From SZUA-36 sp963749115 (GTDB lineage Bacteria > Pseudomonadota > Gammaproteobacteria > Xanthomonadales > SZUA-36): a stretch of 64,000 bases of DNA. Position 1 is the first letter of the stretch; each line of letters opens with the position of its first letter. Location: positions 1-64,000 of the forward strand of contig CAVVLP010000016.1 in NCBI GenBank assembly GCA_963749115.1, read 5' to 3'. The notes below the pieces were generated by a model. The model ran no database searches. It had not been told where the DNA came from and saw only the letters and a list, made by a program, of their open reading frames with translations. Below, piece by piece: positions 61,148 through 64,000 of this stretch. A program made the translations under genes and the position numbers.

Positions 61148-62127
61148 TCAGTTTCCTCCAGAATGTCCAGCATTCCGGCAAATTCCGGGTAAAGACGTAG
61201 CGTACTGGTAATGTAATCATAAAAACGTGGAATTAATTCAAGATAGCCGTTTTTTCCGTCCCGGTAATAGAGTCGGGCGAAAATTCCGACAACTTTGAAG
61301 TTGCGCTGTAAACCCATCAGGTCGCAATAACGCCGCCACGGTTCTGTTGCAATATCAAGATCGAGTTTTACGCGGATATCTTCCATCCATTCCTCGATTT
61401 GCGGTCGTGGCCAACTGATGTAACGGTCCCATATCAGCGAAATAAAATCATAGGTGACCGGCCCTTTGACAGCATCCTGAAAATCAATGATGCCGATCGT
61501 GTTGTTGCCGGTTCTGAGCAGGTTACACGAGTGAAAATCACGATGGACAAAGCACTGGGGTTGTTCCATGGCCGAGTCAATGATACTCATACAAAAGTCA
61601 TCCCAAATCGAATCAAACTGCTCACGGGGCATGGCTTGACGATGTCGATCCAGGTACCAGTTGGGAAAGAGGTCCATGTCTCTGCGTAACTTCCTGTAGT
61701 CAAACCCGGGAAGGCCAGTGGTATCTGTGGTTAATGCGAAATCTTTGAGTACATCGAACAGACCCGGGAAAAGGGAAGCGACGGTCTGTTCATTCAACAG
61801 TCCGCGATATAACTCGTCGCCCAGGTCTTCCAGCAACAGGAAGCCGTTTTGCCGGTCGGCGTAAACAATCTCCGGCGCGTGCAGATCTGCCTTTCTCAGA
61901 CGTCGGTCGATGTCAATAAATGGTTCAACATCGTCGGCGGGCGGCGGTGAGTCCATCAGTATTCGTGACTCACCATTGGCCTGCAGTCTGAAATAGCGCC
62001 GGAAACTGGCGTCACCGGCAATGTCCCGAAATTCAGAATCAAGATTGACACCCATTTGTTGTAACCAGGTGCGGGCCTGCTCAAGACGCTGGTCGATTTG
62101 TGTTGTTTTTGCGCCGGATAATTTCAT
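61135..62127 (-). CDS. amgK: N-acetylmuramate/N-acetylglucosamine kinase AmgK
   Basis: 330 residues, APH fold. The catalytic HRDFHSCNLL and the metal Asp in IIDFQDAVKGPVTYD are present. It phosphorylates recovered MurNAc at C1 for MurU. The pair bypasses de novo MurNAc synthesis and confers low fosfomycin sensitivity in species that have it. Confidence 0.87.
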   Translation of the reverse strand: MKLSGAKTTQIDQRLEQARTWLQQMGVNLDSEFRDIAGDASFRRYFRLQANGESRILMDSPPPADDVEPFIDIDRRLRKADLHAPEIVYADRQNGFLLLEDLGDELYRGLLNEQTVASLFPGLFDVLKDFALTTDTTGLPGFDYRKLRRDMDLFPNWYLDRHRQAMPREQFDSIWDDFCMSIIDSAMEQPQCFVHRDFHSCNLLRTGNNTIGIIDFQDAVKGPVTYDFISLIWDRYISWPRPQIEEWMEDIRVKLDLDIATEPWRRYCDLMGLQRNFKVVGIFARLYYRDGKNGYLELIPRFYDYITSTLRLYPEFAGMLDILEETECVP

Positions 62128-62179
62128 GGGGTGGATTTTGCCGTAAACCGCTCTCCGATGAAATGCCGGAGTTGGTGTC

Positions 62180-62208
62180 TTGAAAGTGTACTAATATGGT
62201 ACTATATC
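62180..62208 (+). promoter_or_regulatory. Sigma-70 promoter with Rrf2-type operator before sufR
   Basis: -35 TTGAAA (62180-62185), 17-base spacer, -10 TATATC (62203-62208). The spacer carries an inverted repeat GTACTAATATGGTAC (62188-62202). Operators of Rrf2 regulators often lie there, so self-repression is likely. Confidence 0.65.
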
Positions 62209-62248
62209 AAATTCAACGTGGTTTTATTAGCGGGATTGCAAGTTAAAT

Positions 62249-62696
62249 ATGTTACGCATTAGCAAAATGACAGATTACGCCATTATGGTCATGGTTGAAC
62301 TGCATGCTTCACATGGTGAAGTGTTAAGCGCCCATGCCCTTGCCGAACGTTCGCGCCTGGAGTTGCCAACAGTTAGCAAGGTGCTGAAGTTACTGGTTAA
62401 AACAAACCTGGTTGATTCTTATCGTGGCAGCAACGGGGGTTATAGTCTCGAACGCAAGGCACGATGATATCAGCGTCGCCGAAATTATTGCGGCCATCGA
62501 AGGGCCGATTGCGATGACCGAGTGCAGTGTGGAAGAGGGTCTGTGTGCCCAGGAGTCCATATGCAGTTTGCGTGGTAACTGGCAACGTATTTCTGTTGCG
62601 GTTGCACGAGCGATGGAAGGCGTTTCCCTGGCAGAAATGGCCCAACCTGTGAAACCGGGTGCGCGGCCTTTACATATCACCACGCTGAATGCGTGA
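62249..62696 (+). CDS. SUF Fe-S regulator, Rrf2/IscR family (one frame break)
   Basis: About 148 residues over two frames. MLRISKMTDYAIMVMVELHA and LPTVSKVLKLLVK form the winged helix. The frame breaks at about 62450. The cluster-binding region then has TECSVEEGLCAQESICSLR, three cysteines. It should repress suf genes when Fe-S supply is good. It lies 35 bases before sufB. Confidence 0.82.
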
Positions 62697-62731
62697 ACCT
62701 ACAGAATTTATGAAAAGGAACGATTAGAGAT

Positions 62732-64000
62732 ATGAGCGGCGAAACATCCACTATCGACAAAATGGTTGAGCAGAAATACCAGCACGGCTTTGTAACGGAT
62801 ATTGAGTCCGATACGCTGCCGCCAGGTTTGTCTGCAGATGTCATCAGGGCTATATCAGCGCGTAAGAATGAGCCTGTATGGTTGCTTGAATGGCGCTTGA
62901 AAGCCTATGAGCACTGGCTGGGAATGGAACAGCCGGACTGGGCACACCTGAATATTGAACCCATAGATTTCCAGGCGATCTCTTATTTTTCTGCGCCGAA
63001 GTCAGATAAGGACCGTCCGCAGAGCCTTGATGATGTTGACCCCAAGTTGCTGGAAACCTATGACAAACTGGGTGTTCCCCTGCATGAACGTGCGCGGCTG
63101 GCCGGTGTGGCCGTGGATGCGGTCTTTGATTCGGTTTCCGTGGGTACGACCTTCAAGGCTGAACTCAAAAAAGCGGGTGTTATTTTTTGCTCATTCTCCG
63201 AAGCCGTGCAGGATCATCCCGAACTTGTGAAACAGTACCTCGGTACCGTGGTGCCCCAACGTGACAACTATTTCGCTGCGCTCAACTGCGCGGTATTTAC
63301 TGACGGCAGTTTTGTGTTCATACCCAGGGGTGTGCGTTGCCCGATGGAGTTATCCACTTACTTCCGTATCAACGCCGCGGAAACCGGCCAGTTTGAGCGT
63401 ACGCTGATTGTCGCCGAGGAAGGTAGCCATGTCAGTTATCTCGAGGGTTGCACAGCCCCGATGCGTGATGAGAACCAGCTGCATGCCGCGGTCGTGGAAC
63501 TGGTTGCGCTGGAAGACGCGAATATCAAGTACTCAACCGTGCAGAACTGGTACCCGGGCGATGAGAATGGTGTGGGTGGAATCTACAATTTCGTCACCAA
63601 GCGAGGCGATTGTCGTGGCGCACGTTCGCGAATTTCATGGACACAGGTAGAGACGGGTTCAGCGATTACCTGGAAATACCCAAGCTGTATCCTGCGTGGT
63701 GATGATTCGGTGGGCGAGTTTTACTCGGTGGCTCTGACTAATAATCATCAACAGGCTGATACCGGCACCAAGATGATTCATATTGGTCGTAATACACGCA
63801 GCAAAATCATATCCAAGGGTATTTCGGCCGGCCAGGGCCAAAACGCGTACCGCGGGTTGGTCAGGATTACACCCCGGGCAGAGAATGCACGCAACTATAC
63901 ACAATGCGACTCGATGCTGATCGGCAAGAAATGTGGGGCGCATACCTTTCCATATATCGAGGTTCGAAATCCGACTGCCAAGGTCGAGCATGAAGCCACG
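62732..64000 (+). CDS. sufB: Fe-S cluster assembly protein SufB (C-terminus cut by window)
   Basis: 423 residues seen. MSGETSTIDKMVEQKYQHG opens the family, and FIPRGVRCPMELSTYF and SCILRGDDSVGEFYSV are conserved. SufB is the scaffold of the SufBC2D complex. The rest of the operon lies beyond the window. Confidence 0.94.
   Translation, partial: MSGETSTIDKMVEQKYQHGFVTDIESDTLPPGLSADVIRAISARKNEPVWLLEWRLKAYEHWLGMEQPDWAHLNIEPIDFQAISYFSAPKSDKDRPQSLDDVDPKLLETYDKLGVPLHERARLAGVAVDAVFDSVSVGTTFKAELKKAGVIFCSFSEAVQDHPELVKQYLGTVVPQRDNYFAALNCAVFTDGSFVFIPRGVRCPMELSTYFRINAAETGQFERTLIVAEEGSHVSYLEGCTAPMRDENQLHAAVVELVALEDANIKYSTVQNWYPGDENGVGGIYNFVTKRGDCRGARSRISWTQVETGSAITWKYPSCILRGDDSVGEFYSVALTNNHQQADTGTKMIHIGRNTRSKIISKGISAGQGQNAYRGLVRITPRAENARNYTQCDSMLIGKKCGAHTFPYIEVRNPTAKVEHEAT

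Noticed and set aside
1633..62696. True pseudogenes for all frame-broken genes
   Set aside because: Frame breaks continue cleanly into conserved residues and hit essential genes, so sequence error is more likely.

Overview
The window reads as a chromosomal segment of an uncultured-type gammaproteobacterium. The evidence is gene content and order: the block kdsD-kdsC-lptC-lptA-lptB-rpoN-hpf-ptsN-rapZ, the purN-purM / DUF2066 / perM / hda block, a class A PBP1b-type synthase, the murU-amgK peptidoglycan-recycling pair, pntA-pntB and a SUF-type Rrf2 regulator followed by sufB. No rRNA, tRNA, phage, plasmid or CRISPR genes were found. I cannot name the species.

Layout. 1-1.3 kb: C-terminal end of an RHS-type protein overlapping a small lipoprotein. 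1.6-9 kb: threonine aldolase, hrpA and relA. 9-13.5 kb: a very large multi-domain glycosyltransferase. 13.6-19.7 kb: PBP1b, TPR lipoprotein, YoaA-type helicase, tsaB and a LysE exporter. 20.3-24.6 kb: an acyl-AMP/ACP ligase, an NAD-dependent epimerase-type reductase, an acyl carrier protein and a serine-palmitoyltransferase-like enzyme, the core of a bacterial ceramide pathway. 25-36.9 kb: a Tam41-like nucleotidyltransferase, metallophosphoesterase, LptF and LptG paralogues, an LptA/OstA-like periplasmic protein, a TonB-dependent receptor, two NTP-transferase-like proteins, a GMC oxidoreductase and a GNAT-like acyltransferase resembling bacterial ceramide synthase. 37-39.5 kb: a tandem glycosyltransferase. 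39.5-49.4 kb: mgtE, the rpoN/lpt/kds block, a Ca/Na exchanger and ibaG. 49.4-49.8 kb: structured repeats. 49.8-64 kb: purN, purM, DUF2066 protein, perM, hda, amn, a lipoprotein, pntAB, murU-amgK, sufR and sufB (cut by the window end).

The most interesting biology is the 20-37 kb stretch. It appears to hold sphingolipid synthesis (acyl loading, Spt condensation, reduction, N-acylation), candidate head-group enzymes, and a second LptF/LptG/LptA-like set distinct from the canonical lptA/B/C at 44-46 kb. I infer a dedicated route that makes a sphingolipid and moves it to the outer membrane. A second notable feature is a family of about 110-bp hairpin elements (two good copies near 49.6 kb, one at 24.9 kb, one decayed at 24.7 kb). 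Their outer stems differ completely in sequence but stay complementary, and their inner hairpins show compensatory changes.

Quality caveat. About 23 single-base frame breaks split genes that should be intact, including hrpA (3), relA (4), lptC, purN, murU and the suf regulator, while 17-35 kb has none. They look mostly like assembly or sequencing indels rather than real gene decay, so split genes are listed as single loci with break positions estimated by eye.
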